DNA from: CAYZIC01 sp964478335
GTDB lineage: Bacteria > Verrucomicrobiota > Kiritimatiellia > RFP12 > DVOR01
Direction of reading: 5' to 3'
NCBI GenBank assembly: GCA_964478335.1
Contig: CAYZIC010000001.1
Span: 1 to 64,000 of the forward strand
Length of the DNA: 64,000 nt
Shown here: positions 1 through 9,146 of the stretch, piece after piece
Layout: each line of letters starts with the position of its first letter
Numbering within the stretch: position 1 is the stretch's first letter
Program-made: the position numbers and the translations under genes
Notes under the pieces: model-generated
Databases searched by the model: none
The model's input: the letters and a program-made list of their open reading frames with translations, nothing else
Told to the model about the DNA's origin: nothing

Positions 1-2
1 AA

Positions 3-1101
3 CAACTTTCTTACGAAGAACGACTATTTATTGAGCGTTGGATTAAAAGAGCTCACATAGGATATCAGCATTCTGGACATTTCTCCCCATATAACAAAGA
101 ACTGGCAATGCTTTTGGGACGATCTACGCGAACGATCGCCAATGAATTAAAGCGTGGCTCCATGTCCAATAATGCAAATGGTAAAACAAAATACTATTAC
201 TATAGTTATTCAGCAAAATTAGCTCAAAGCAAGGTCGACGGAAACTGAGCCAGGCAGGGACGGAAGTCGCGCTTAATCAAGAATCCAAACGTCTCGAACT
301 TGCTTTCGAAAGAGTTGCCTACGCTGATTAAGAAGATACGATTTCGTAAGGATATTTCAGAGGATGAATGGCGCTATTCTCTTTATGCTGCTTGCTGCAT
401 CCTAAACAAGAACCATCCAGATTTACACCTCGCGCCAAGCACGTTACACCATTGGATAATCAATGGTAAAATCAAAGGGATTAGTGCGAAAGACGTCCTT
501 TTTTTGGCAAAAGAAGAAGCATAAAGGTCCAAAGAAAGAAACTAAGCCTCATAAAGATAAAAAAGGTCACTCCATCGACGATCGGCCACGGGAGATTGAC
601 GAGCGTAATACCTTTGGACTTTTTGAGGGGGACACCATCGTCTCTACGGTTGACGACAATTATGCTTTTGTTTCATTAATAGAAAGACTTACACGAAAGC
701 AGTTCACCGTTAAAGTTAGTCGAAATACGAAGAGGTGTTTCCAGGGAGCTCTACGAAAGATCATTAAGATGTGCCCTGTTATTAAATCGATTACCTTTGA
801 TAATGGCTCAGAGTTTTCAGGTGTAGAGCAAATCTTAGAAATATTACGTAAGCATACCCCAGATGCCAATATCTACTATGCACACCCCTATCGATCATGT
901 GAACGAGGGTCTAACGAACGCAATCATGTGTTTATCCGTAGAATGGCACCAAAATGGACAAAGCTATGCCGCATGTCCCCCAAAAGACTGCAGCGAACAA
1001 CCGATTTTACGAATGCTTATCCACGTTAAATTTTCAATGGCAAGAGTACGAATGATGTGTGGAACGAGCAAATAGCCCGATTGGATACGATTTCAACATG
1101 A
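3..1101 (+). pseudogene. Decayed IS30-family transposase, 5' end outside window
   Basis: This is the remains of a DDE transposase of the IS30 family, which would cut and join its own insertion sequence. The first frame begins inside the protein and shows a helix-turn-helix (NKELAMLLGRSTRTIANELK). The catalytic core shows GLFEGDTIVS, ITFDNGSEF and ERGSNERN, which fit the three acidic catalytic residues. Three lesions are visible: an in-frame TGA at 246-248; one extra T in a T7 run near 498-504 that shifts the frame; and an in-frame TAA at 1027-1029, after which the C-terminal residues (IFNGKSTNDVWNEQIARLD) run on to a TGA at 1099-1101. The element is therefore dead. The inverted-repeat ends could not be defined. 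Confidence 0.85.
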
Positions 1102-1199
1102 TTATGGAATTTTATTCTTGAAAGTTACGTTTTTTGTCCTTGCTTTTTTGAGGGGGATTTGCTAGTGTGTCATCAAACCAATTTTAGTGAGGTGATGAG

Positions 1200-1691
1200 A
1201 TGATTGTCAACGATCTAATGCAACAGAATTACCACTACGATTTAACGGCTCGAATGGGGATGGACTTTGCGCCTGACTTCTCGCCTGATTTGTCGCCGGC
1301 TGAAATGTTGGCGTTGGGGGTATTTGGTGGAAAATACCTTACGGATTGTCGTGAGGAATTCCCGGTGGGGTGGTTTAAGGGAGCGAAGCTGTCGCCTGGT
1401 GGCCATGATGCGGTGCTGAACTATTTTGGGGTGAGTGCATCTCAACCTTTGGCAATGTGGCGGGATAAGGGCTGGATCTACGAGGAGGATCCTCGTGGGT
1501 GGTTTCAGTGGTATTGTCGATACTATTTGGGACGGCGGTGTCGGGATGATGCGCGTCAAATCAAAAGATGGCGAGCTATGCGGCGTCATGTCGGCCAGTT
1601 GCAAGCGAATTGCAAAGCGGGGGATTGTCTCTGTCGGCCGCGTCAACGACAGGCACTCTTACAATGGGCTTATGATGCGCGGGTCTTATAG
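1200..1691 (+). CDS. Conserved hypothetical protein (GWFQWYCRYY-type)
   Basis: This encodes a 163-residue soluble protein without a signal peptide. The C-terminal half is rich in Trp, Arg and Cys (GWFQWYCRYYLGRRCRDD, then an arginine-rich helix, then CLCRPRQRQALLQW). I recognise this pattern from small conserved hypothetical proteins in several phyla, but I know of no assigned function. The CxC and further cysteines could bind a metal; that is inference only. The ATG start follows a GGTGA-type ribosome binding site. The gene stands alone between the dead IS30 copy and the sulfatase gene. Confidence 0.7.
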   Translation: MIVNDLMQQNYHYDLTARMGMDFAPDFSPDLSPAEMLALGVFGGKYLTDCREEFPVGWFKGAKLSPGGHDAVLNYFGVSASQPLAMWRDKGWIYEEDPRGWFQWYCRYYLGRRCRDDARQIKRWRAMRRHVGQLQANCKAGDCLCRPRQRQALLQWAYDARVL

Positions 1692-1743
1692 TGACTAATG
1701 GTCTTAATGTGGGGGCGATGCCTCTCGATGAAAGGAATATCTA

Positions 1744-3255
1744 ATGAATCGTCGGAATTTTTTGCGTGTCTCTGCGTGTGGTCTAGTCGGGGCGGCGTTG
1801 CCTCATGGTGTCATGGGTGCAACGCTCTCGCCTAAGCGACCCAATGTCTTGATCGTCTTCCCGGATCAAATGCGGGCGCAGTCGATGGGCTTTATGCATG
1901 AGGATAAGGTCAAAACGCCTCATCTGGATGCCTTTGCCCAATCGAGTCGTGTCTTTAATGAGGCTATCAGTAGCTATCCGGTCTGTAGTCCTTTTAGGGC
2001 GATGTTGATGACGGGGGTTTATCCTGCGAAGAATGGCGTGCATACCAATTGTCTCTATCATATAAAACATGGCGCAAGCTGTGAATTAGATCGAGAGATG
2101 GTGTGCTGGTCTGATATTTTGGCGCATAATGCCTATGACATGGCTTATATCGGTAAGTGGCACTTGGATAAACCATACCAGCCGTGGATCCCTACCTATA
2201 ATAATCAGGGGACGATCAAGTGGAATGAATGGTGCTCGCCTGATCGACGACATGGATTCTCCTATTGGCATGCTTACGGTACCTATGACGACCACCTGCG
2301 GCCGATGTATTGGGATACGCATGCAAAGCGTGATGAATATGCGTTTGTCAATCAATGGGGACCCACGCATGAGGTGAATCAAGCGATCAATTATCTGCGG
2401 ACTAAGTGGGATAAGTCAAAGCCCTTTGCGATGGTCATTAGTATGAATCCCCCGCACACGGGGTATAGCTTGGTGCCCAACCACTACCAGACTATCTACA
2501 AGGATCTCGATCCGGAATCGCTCATCGTGCGCCCCAATGTGCCGCCTAAATCTCATCCTATGGGACGCTTTTATCGGCAAAATATCCGTAATTACCAAGC
2601 GTGTGTGACGGGGGTCGACGACCAATTTGGACGACTCATGGCGGCGCTTAAGGAGCAGGGGCTGGAGGAGGATACTGTTGTCTTTTTCTTCTCTGATCAT
2701 GGGTGCTGCCTGGGTGCCCATGGTTGCGAGGCAAAGAACAACCCCTATGCGGAGTCGATCTGTATCCCGATGATGATCCGTTGGCCAGGGCACATTGCTC
2801 CGCGTGATGATAGCTATCTCATTGAGCCTGTCGATTTGGCTCCGACGATTCTTGGTCTGACGGGGGGCTCGATCCCACCTACAATGCAAGGGCGCAACCT
2901 CGCCCCCTACCTATTAGATGAGGTGCCTATGCCGCAAAAAGAATGGCAACTCTACATGAAGCATGGAGAACCGCTCACCCTCGAAACGCCCGCGCATCCA
3001 GTGTGTGACTGCTCTGTCAAGCTGGCGAAGCCTGAGGATTACGGCTCGAGAGGTATACGCAATCCTCGCTGGACCTGCGTCTTTAACTACGGCGATGCCT
3101 CTGGGCAGCTCACGGCCTACCTCTTTGACCGACAGACCGACCCCTATGAGCTCAAAAACCAAGCGCAGGGTGCCCAAGACCTGCTCGTCCAAATGCGCAC
3201 CACCCTCAAGACCCACCTCACCGCAATCGGCGATCCCTTTGCCGCAGCCCTGTAG
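1744..3255 (+). CDS. Type I sulfatase, exported (Tat-like signal)
   Basis: This encodes a 503-residue arylsulfatase-family hydrolase that should cleave sulfate esters, probably from sulfated glycans, outside the cytoplasm. The N-terminus has an RRNFL-type twin-arginine signal with a hydrophobic stretch to about residue 25. The formylglycine site is CSPFR with Cys81 (consensus CxPxR; Phe rather than Ser at the fourth position). Metal-site motifs are FPDQMR near residue 41 and SDHG near residue 318. The length is normal for the family. No maturase is encoded nearby. Two tiny membrane-protein genes follow within 10 bp. The substrate cannot be told from sequence. Confidence 0.9.
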   Translation: MNRRNFLRVSACGLVGAALPHGVMGATLSPKRPNVLIVFPDQMRAQSMGFMHEDKVKTPHLDAFAQSSRVFNEAISSYPVCSPFRAMLMTGVYPAKNGVHTNCLYHIKHGASCELDREMVCWSDILAHNAYDMAYIGKWHLDKPYQPWIPTYNNQGTIKWNEWCSPDRRHGFSYWHAYGTYDDHLRPMYWDTHAKRDEYAFVNQWGPTHEVNQAINYLRTKWDKSKPFAMVISMNPPHTGYSLVPNHYQTIYKDLDPESLIVRPNVPPKSHPMGRFYRQNIRNYQACVTGVDDQFGRLMAALKEQGLEEDTVVFFFSDHGCCLGAHGCEAKNNPYAESICIPMMIRWPGHIAPRDDSYLIEPVDLAPTILGLTGGSIPPTMQGRNLAPYLLDEVPMPQKEWQLYMKHGEPLTLETPAHPVCDCSVKLAKPEDYGSRGIRNPRWTCVFNYGDASGQLTAYLFDRQTDPYELKNQAQGAQDLLVQMRTTLKTHLTAIGDPFAAAL

Positions 3256-3264
3256 GAGTCGACA

Positions 3265-3516
3265 ATGGCGTTTTTGTGTAATTTATACCCGTACACTTTT
3301 TTCGCCATGGCTATAGGGGCTTGCATTGCGATGATGGCAGCATCATTTAAGCTGTTTCATATTGCATTGCACGAACAAGGCCCATGGTACACGAGCAAGT
3401 GGATACTCTATCCTTTTGGGGTGTGGAGCCTGCTTGAGGTGGTCGTGTTTTTTGCCTTCGCCAATCTGTTTTCACTGACAATCTTGCCTATTGGGAGCTC
3501 TCAATTGTACCCCTGA
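3265..3516 (+). CDS. Small two-helix membrane protein
   Basis: This encodes an 83-residue protein with two predicted transmembrane helices, about residues 9-30 and 48-75, separated by a short polar loop. The family is not recognised. It starts 9 bp after the sulfatase stop and its TGA overlaps the ATG of the next gene, so the three are probably cotranscribed. Its layout (helix, polar loop beginning with Ala-Leu, helix with a Trp/Pro-x-x-Glu near its start) resembles that of the next protein, so the pair may be tandem paralogues or one split gene. Confidence 0.5.
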   Translation: MAFLCNLYPYTFFAMAIGACIAMMAASFKLFHIALHEQGPWYTSKWILYPFGVWSLLEVVVFFAFANLFSLTILPIGSSQLYP

Positions 3517-3773
3517 TGAAGCAGTTTTTATTCGCTCCAATTCTCGTGGTGTATGCATGGATAAAATTGCTTGGTGGCTTCTTCAGCAATTTGCACAAAC
3601 TTGATATTTTTGAATTAGTAGGACTACTCATACTATTGACGCATGGTTGCACAGTCTACTTGCGGAGCTATGCGCTATGCAAGATGAAAAATCATCCACT
3701 TACGCGTGTCGTCATGATCTACGCTTGTCTATTCCCTGAGATCTTCCTATTCGCGGCGACTTGGTTGATTTAG
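3516..3773 (+). CDS. Small membrane protein
   Basis: This encodes an 85-residue protein with about two or three hydrophobic segments (residues 5-23, 32-52 and 63-84). The start codon overlaps the stop of the preceding small gene, which suggests translational coupling. No family is recognised. The last third (Ala-Leu, Lys-rich loop, then a helix with Pro-Glu and Phe-rich residues) echoes the end of the upstream protein. It ends the sulfatase transcription unit. An imperfect inverted repeat (about 3772-3824) follows and could be its terminator. Confidence 0.45.
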   Translation: MKQFLFAPILVVYAWIKLLGGFFSNLHKLDIFELVGLLILLTHGCTVYLRSYALCKMKNHPLTRVVMIYACLFPEIFLFAATWLI

Positions 3774-3900
3774 GATTCCCCGTCTCAATTCACGTCCATT
3801 CTAGGATTCGTGGTGGGGGATTTTGGTGCCTCTGCAAGCAGTGAATAGCCCTGTTTTAGCCTTTTTGAAGCGATTTTTGGGTGTTTACGATAGAAAAGGC

Positions 3901-3930
3901 TTGTCAAATACCCCAGTTATATATTATAGT
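3901..3930 (+). promoter_or_regulatory. Probable promoter of psd-pss
   Basis: TTGTCA (3901-3906) and TATAGT (3925-3930) are separated by 18 bp in an AT-rich, gene-free stretch (3774-4021). They lie about 90 bp upstream of the psd start codon, the expected place for a sigma-70 promoter of the lipid operon. Confidence 0.5.
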
Positions 3931-4021
3931 GTAGTTAGATTTTTTTGGAGTGCTCTAGATTATTGTTTGATCTATTGAGTTGCCTCCTACAAAACAGTAA
4001 CTACATGAAGGAATATTCATT

Positions 4022-4729
4022 ATGATCATTAAAGATGGTTGGCCTCTAATCTTGACTCCCCTTGTCATTGCTTTGTGCGGTGGTGGTGCGTTGTATCACT
4101 TTGCTCATTGCCCAACTGGTGCTGGCTTTGTCGTGGTTTTTTGTGTGGTACTCTCCCTCTTTATGTTGTGGTTTTTCCGTAATCCAGTGCGCACGGCTCC
4201 TGCTGGAGAGGGAAACATCGTTTCGGGTGCTGAGGGTGTCTGTAAGGATGTGCAATACGTGGATGAAAACACCAAGATGGCTGATGGCTCTGTCCACCCA
4301 GCTGCAGAAATCGTCAAGGAATTTTTCCCTGGACAGCAAGCAGTGCGTGTGAGCGTCTTCCTCTCGCCTCTCAATGTCCATGTCAACCGTACGGCTATCG
4401 GTGGTAAAGTCACGCAATTGGAATATCGCCATGGTAAGCACTTCTTGACACCTGATGAAAGATCCTCCCTCTACAATCAATGCTCAATCATCGTGGTTGA
4501 GGGCGAAGATGGTTTTCGCTGCTTGCACAAGCAGATCACTGGGCCAATCGTGCGCCGTGTGGTCTATTGGTTGACACTTGGTCAAACAATTGGCCGTGGT
4601 GCGATCTTGGGTATGATGAAGTTTGGCTCTCGTATGGACTTTTGGATGCCTGCCGATCAGGTGGAAATCGTTGTAAAGCCTGGCGACAAGGTGCGTGCGG
4701 GTGAATCGATCATCGCTAAACGAAAGTAA
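4022..4729 (+). CDS. psd: Phosphatidylserine decarboxylase (short type)
   Basis: This 235-residue enzyme removes CO2 from phosphatidylserine to give phosphatidylethanolamine at the inner membrane. Two hydrophobic segments lie at the N-terminus (about residues 8-25 and 34-52). The self-cleavage site that makes the pyruvoyl cofactor is Gly202-Ser203 in KFGSR; this short PSD-B type uses that motif in place of the LGST of the long proteobacterial enzyme. The conserved SVFLSPLNVHVNR segment near residue 115 is also present. The pss gene follows 19 bp downstream, so the two make a complete phosphatidylethanolamine branch. Confidence 0.93.
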   Translation: MIIKDGWPLILTPLVIALCGGGALYHFAHCPTGAGFVVVFCVVLSLFMLWFFRNPVRTAPAGEGNIVSGAEGVCKDVQYVDENTKMADGSVHPAAEIVKEFFPGQQAVRVSVFLSPLNVHVNRTAIGGKVTQLEYRHGKHFLTPDERSSLYNQCSIIVVEGEDGFRCLHKQITGPIVRRVVYWLTLGQTIGRGAILGMMKFGSRMDFWMPADQVEIVVKPGDKVRAGESIIAKRK

Positions 4730-4748
4730 CTATTTCTAGGAGTCACAG

Positions 4749-5531
4749 ATGAAAAAGATAAACATTCGTCGTCCGAGTCCTCGCACCACCCGCATCAGCT
4801 TTGTCAATTCGATCACGGCTGGTGCGTTGGTTTGCGGTATTACCAGTATCATTTTTTCTGCCAGTGGGGACTTTTTCACTGCGGCGAAGCTGATTTTGGG
4901 GGCTATGATCCTCGATGGTCTCGATGGGACCTTTGCGCGTGCGCTCAAGGTGGAGTCGCCATTTGGTGCGGAGTTTGACACCTTTGTCGATATCACGGCA
5001 TTTGGCATTGCTCCAGCGATGTTGGTCTATTTTAGTGTGCTTCAGGGTCCTGTGGGGATCATGTTGGCGTGTGCGATTGCGCTCTCGGGTGCGTTGCGCT
5101 TGGCTAGATTTAAGGTGGTCGATGAGGATCACGGCATGAGTGGCTACACGGGAATGCCGATCACGGCGAATGCGCTTTGCTTGGCCGGCATTATCCTCTT
5201 TATGTCATCGCCTGCGTGGGGTACGGCGGTTGGTCAATGGGCTTGGAAACCTGCTTGGCTCTCGCTTGAGTCACCCTATATCTTGGGATTCATGTACCTC
5301 AACTGCATCGCAAGCTTGCTCTTGCAGATTTCGCCCTTTAAATATCCTAAGCCAACGAATACGCCTATCGGTCAATTCGTCGGAGTGGTGATGTTTATTG
5401 GCTTTTTCTTAAATCCTAAGACGGCGATTATTTCTTGCTGTTACTTGATTCCCTCGACGCTCTTTTACGTCTACCTCTCACCCTTTTGGTATTACATCAA
5501 GCGTCGCTATCAAGCTCGCAAGGCCGCCTAA
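4749..5531 (+). CDS. pssA: CDP-diacylglycerol-serine O-phosphatidyltransferase
   Basis: This 260-residue integral membrane enzyme joins serine to CDP-diacylglycerol to make phosphatidylserine, the substrate of the neighbouring Psd. The CDP-alcohol phosphotransferase signature DG-x2-DG-x-AR-x8-G-x3-D-x3-D is complete: DGLDGTFARA, then PFGAEFDTFVD, near residues 58-83. About seven hydrophobic helices follow. The start is the ATG after GGAGTCACAG. The psd-pss order with a short gap is a common operon arrangement in bacteria with the short PSD. Confidence 0.93.
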   Translation: MKKINIRRPSPRTTRISFVNSITAGALVCGITSIIFSASGDFFTAAKLILGAMILDGLDGTFARALKVESPFGAEFDTFVDITAFGIAPAMLVYFSVLQGPVGIMLACAIALSGALRLARFKVVDEDHGMSGYTGMPITANALCLAGIILFMSSPAWGTAVGQWAWKPAWLSLESPYILGFMYLNCIASLLLQISPFKYPKPTNTPIGQFVGVVMFIGFFLNPKTAIISCCYLIPSTLFYVYLSPFWYYIKRRYQARKAA

Positions 5532-5585
5532 TGGGCATCCTTTACTAAGTTTCACCGATTTTAACAACAAATATCTACGATTTAT

Positions 5586-7526
5586 ATGAAGACAGTTACC
5601 GAAAAAATTCTCCAAGCTCACCTTGTTTCAGGCACCCCTACCGCAGGGCAAGAGGTTGCCATCCGTATTGACCAAACGCTGACCCAGGATGCCACTGGTA
5701 CCATGGCCTATTTGCAATTTGAGAGCATGGGACTAGAGCAGGTCAAATCCGATTTGGCCGTCAGCTATGTCGACCACAACACGGTGCAGATTGGCTTTGA
5801 AAATGCCGACGACCATGACTACTTGGCCAGTGTGGCCAAGCGCTACGGCGTGGTCTACTCTAAGCCGGGCAATGGCATCTGCCACCAGCTCCATTTGGAA
5901 CGTTTCGGCAAGCCTGGCGCAACCTTAATTGGTAGCGACTCTCACACGCCTACTGGCGGTGGCTTAGGTATGATCGCAATCGGTGCTGGCGGTATCGATG
6001 TGGCTGTGGCCATGGGCGGTGGGGCGTTTTATTTGACTTGGCCCAAGGTCATCGGCATCAAGCTGACTGGATCTTTGCCCAAGGGCGTTTCTGCAAAAGA
6101 CATCATCCTCAAAGTCCTCTCCATCTATGGTACAAAGGGTAACGTCGGTAAGATCTTTGAATACTTCGGTCCTGGTGTCGCAGCACTCGACGTACCCAGC
6201 CGCGCCACGGTGACCAATATGGGCGCAGAATTGGGCGTCACCACATCCGTATTCCCCTCCGACGATGTGACCAAAGCATTCCTCAAGGCTCAAAGCCGCG
6301 AAGGCGACTGGCAGGAATTAGTTGCCGATGCAGATGCCGCCTACACCGATGTCATCGAAATCAACCTCTCCACCCTCGAGCCCCTCGCTGCTGCGCCCCA
6401 TTCTCCGGGCAACATCGAGACTGTCGCCTCACTTTTGGGTAAGCCTGTGCAACAAATCATGATTGGCTCATGCACCAACTCCTCTTATCGCGATATCAAG
6501 ACTGTCGCTCTCATGCTGCAAGGTAAGACGGTGCATCCCGATGTCGAAGTCGGCATCGCTTGCGGCTCTCGCCAAGTCGTGCGTATGCTCGCTGATGAAG
6601 GCCTCCTCACCCACCTCATTGCAGCGGGTTGCCGTATTTTAGAGAATGCGTGCGGTTTTTGCATTGGTGCGCACATGTCCCCCAGCTCCAAGGCAGTCAG
6701 CTTACGCACCAGCAATCGCAACTTTGAAGGTCGCTCAGGCACACAAGATGCAGGCATCTATTTAGTCAGCCCTGAAACAGCTGCTGCAGCTGCCCTGACG
6801 GGTGTCTTTACTGATCCTCGTACCTGCGATGTCCCCCCCGTTGATATGCCCACACAATTCACCATCGATGACTCGCTATTCCTCTACCAAGAGACCGCTT
6901 GCAAGGGCGTGCCAGGCACGGCTATCATGCGCGGCCCCAATATCGGTGAAGTGCCCGCAGGTCAACCCCTCACTGCAAAACTCGACGGCTATGCCACAAT
7001 TAAGGTTACAGACAAAATCACTACCGACCACATCATGCCTGCTGGTGCAAGACTCAAGTTTAGATCCAACATTCCCCAATACGCCAAGTACGTATTTGAG
7101 CACGTCGATCCGAACTTTTACGCCAACTGCAGTGCCAATCGCGATGCAGGTAAAGCCAATGTCATCATCGCTGGCGAAAGCTACGGTCAAGGGTCCAGCC
7201 GTGAACACGCCGCCTTGTGCCCAATGTATTTGGGAGTCAAGGCCGTCATCGCCAAGAGTATTGAACGCATCCACTTGGCCAACCTCATCAACTTTGGCAT
7301 CATCCCATTTTCATTTATCAATCCTGCCGACTACGACATGATTGAGCAAGGTGATGAAATCGCCATCGACAATCTCATCGACGTTGTCACAGGCAATGGT
7401 CAAGCGACCTTGATCAACCGCACCAAGAGGACGCAAATCCCCTTAACGACGACACTCTCTACCCGTCAAAAACAAATCATTCTCAATGGCGGCTTACTTG
7501 CAGCTGTTGCCAAAGGCCAAGCATAA
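5586..7526 (+). CDS. Aconitate hydratase, Aquifex-type
   Basis: This 646-residue [4Fe-4S] dehydratase interconverts citrate and isocitrate. At this length it fits the short 'Aquifex-type' aconitases rather than the roughly 890-residue AcnA. IGSCTNSS near residue 296 and ACGFCIGAH near residue 357 carry the three cluster cysteines; the second is usually CGPC, so Phe replaces Pro but the cysteines remain. The C-terminal swivel domain has GESYGQGSSREHAA near residue 530. The related LeuC/LeuD proteins are normally separate subunits, so a fused protein favours aconitase. The next gene starts 8 bp downstream. Confidence 0.9.
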   Translation: MKTVTEKILQAHLVSGTPTAGQEVAIRIDQTLTQDATGTMAYLQFESMGLEQVKSDLAVSYVDHNTVQIGFENADDHDYLASVAKRYGVVYSKPGNGICHQLHLERFGKPGATLIGSDSHTPTGGGLGMIAIGAGGIDVAVAMGGGAFYLTWPKVIGIKLTGSLPKGVSAKDIILKVLSIYGTKGNVGKIFEYFGPGVAALDVPSRATVTNMGAELGVTTSVFPSDDVTKAFLKAQSREGDWQELVADADAAYTDVIEINLSTLEPLAAAPHSPGNIETVASLLGKPVQQIMIGSCTNSSYRDIKTVALMLQGKTVHPDVEVGIACGSRQVVRMLADEGLLTHLIAAGCRILENACGFCIGAHMSPSSKAVSLRTSNRNFEGRSGTQDAGIYLVSPETAAAAALTGVFTDPRTCDVPPVDMPTQFTIDDSLFLYQETACKGVPGTAIMRGPNIGEVPAGQPLTAKLDGYATIKVTDKITTDHIMPAGARLKFRSNIPQYAKYVFEHVDPNFYANCSANRDAGKANVIIAGESYGQGSSREHAALCPMYLGVKAVIAKSIERIHLANLINFGIIPFSFINPADYDMIEQGDEIAIDNLIDVVTGNGQATLINRTKRTQIPLTTTLSTRQKQIILNGGLLAAVAKGQA

Positions 7527-7534
7527 GGATTACT

Positions 7535-9124
7535 ATGAGCAACGATAACACCACCGAATCCCTCTTGTCCAATCTCGACTTTACCCCAGATTGGGCAAAG
7601 ACCTCTGCCGACGATTATGTCGAGCGCTACAAGTCTGACTCCTACACTTCTCCTCGCCACGAAAGCCGCAACGAGGGCATGCGACGACCTCGTAGAGATC
7701 GCGACGACCGTGATGAGGCGAATTCTCCGCGCCGTGATCGCCCGCCGCGTCGTCAAGAGCGTGGTCAAGAGCGTCGTACCCCCCGAGATGGCGCAGCCGC
7801 TCACATCGACACACCTCCAGCTTTTCCTGCAGATCGTGCACCTCGTGGCGAGCGTGCCACAACGGATCGCTCGGCTCCACGTCGTCCTCGTCGCGAATTT
7901 GTCCAGCAGCTCAATGCTGAGATCCGTTTGTTGCCTGGTCAAAAGAACCTTGGCACCGTGATGAAGCGCATCCAATCCTCTCACCAAGCCTATCCGATCA
8001 AGAGCTTTGTCAACCTCTTCATTGACAATCCCAGTGCCTGCCTCGTACGCTTGGAGTCAAAAAAAGACGACCCCAAGACCTTTTATCAGTGCAAAAAGTG
8101 TGGGTTTGTGGCGTTAGACCCGAATCAAGTCGAGCAACACATCATGGGCACGCACTTTGAGGAATACTACACACCCGAAGTCATCGCTTGTCAACCACCA
8201 TCTGGTGCATTCTCTAGCGTAAACCGCTGCACGCTCACTGGCGAATGGCTCGGAGCACCTAACCACCATAGCTACAAGCATCGCGTTGCCGAGCTCGCTG
8301 CCCGCGCCCAAATGTCTGAGCAGCGCTACCTATCCTCCTCAATTGAGACCTTGCGTGACGAAGCCTCAATCGAAGCCTGGAAGCAAACGATGACCTCAAA
8401 AAAGGTCTACAAGCTCGCCATCGATCAAGCCACGCAAAGCGAGGCGGAGGATGAAGCAGCTCAAGCCATGCCAGCCATCGAATTTGATGCTGCCGAGATG
8501 CTCTTTAAGCGCGACATCATGCCCAAAATCATTGCAAGCGCATCACACGTCTGCTGCCCTGTCTCAATTGCTGAGGCTACCCCAGATGCATCGATTAAGC
8601 TCTTGCTTAAAAATACCATCCGCAATGAGACGCGGTCACCTCGATCTCTCTTCTTTGCGCTACGTGGTGCTTTTCGCCATCACAAGTTTCATCTCTTTCG
8701 TGCGAATGACTCACGAGGCGCAGAATTCGTCATGGGCACGACACCCTCCATGCTAGACATTGAGCACGTCACCCCTGTTTTAAAGCAGGCACTGGGATTC
8801 GTCATCGACCACCCCTACTGCGTGCGCCGTGATTTGATGGCGGCTTTAACCGATGGCAAAGACGGCGACGCCCTCAAAGAGGTCGCCTCTCAAGTCTCAT
8901 GGTTGCTCTCCAAAGGCCATCTAATCGAATTCTACAACGGCATGCTCGCCATCCCTGCAGATTTCCCCCTCTTTAAGAAATTGCCCGAAGAGCTCGGTCA
9001 AGGCATCAAAGAGAGCGAAGAGAAGCCCGCCGAGCCCATCGAGGCTGTTGCTCCTGTCGCTGAGCCCGCCGAGCCCATCGAGGCTGCAGAGGTCTCTGCC
9101 GATGCAGACACTCCCCAAGCTTAA
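7535..9124 (+). CDS. Arg-rich, zinc-finger-bearing protein of unknown function
   Basis: This encodes a 529-residue cytoplasmic protein. Residues 35-120 are a disordered, Arg/Asp/Pro-rich stretch like those of RNA-binding proteins. A folded region follows from about residue 125 and holds a likely zinc finger, CKKC-x12-H-x4-H, near residues 189-208. Two further conserved-looking blocks follow (about 320-380 and 400-470; the second has a winged-helix feel ending SWLLSKGHLIEF). The last 40 residues are acidic, with a repeated PAEPIEA. I suspect a PVC-group-specific nucleic-acid-binding protein, but no named family is recognised. It lies between aconitase and lpxD. Confidence 0.75.
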   Translation: MSNDNTTESLLSNLDFTPDWAKTSADDYVERYKSDSYTSPRHESRNEGMRRPRRDRDDRDEANSPRRDRPPRRQERGQERRTPRDGAAAHIDTPPAFPADRAPRGERATTDRSAPRRPRREFVQQLNAEIRLLPGQKNLGTVMKRIQSSHQAYPIKSFVNLFIDNPSACLVRLESKKDDPKTFYQCKKCGFVALDPNQVEQHIMGTHFEEYYTPEVIACQPPSGAFSSVNRCTLTGEWLGAPNHHSYKHRVAELAARAQMSEQRYLSSSIETLRDEASIEAWKQTMTSKKVYKLAIDQATQSEAEDEAAQAMPAIEFDAAEMLFKRDIMPKIIASASHVCCPVSIAEATPDASIKLLLKNTIRNETRSPRSLFFALRGAFRHHKFHLFRANDSRGAEFVMGTTPSMLDIEHVTPVLKQALGFVIDHPYCVRRDLMAALTDGKDGDALKEVASQVSWLLSKGHLIEFYNGMLAIPADFPLFKKLPEELGQGIKESEEKPAEPIEAVAPVAEPAEPIEAAEVSADADTPQA

Positions 9125-9146
9125 TTCATCAAGAATCGAGGTCTCT

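Noticed and set aside
246..248. Recoding of TGA as an amino acid
   Set aside because: TGA serves as a proper stop in tightly overlapping genes (for example ATGA junctions at 16468, 23484 and 25837).
498..524. Programmed slippage at the T7 run to join the two IS30 frames
   Set aside because: The same gene also has in-frame TGA and TAA codons that slippage cannot repair, so plain decay is simpler.
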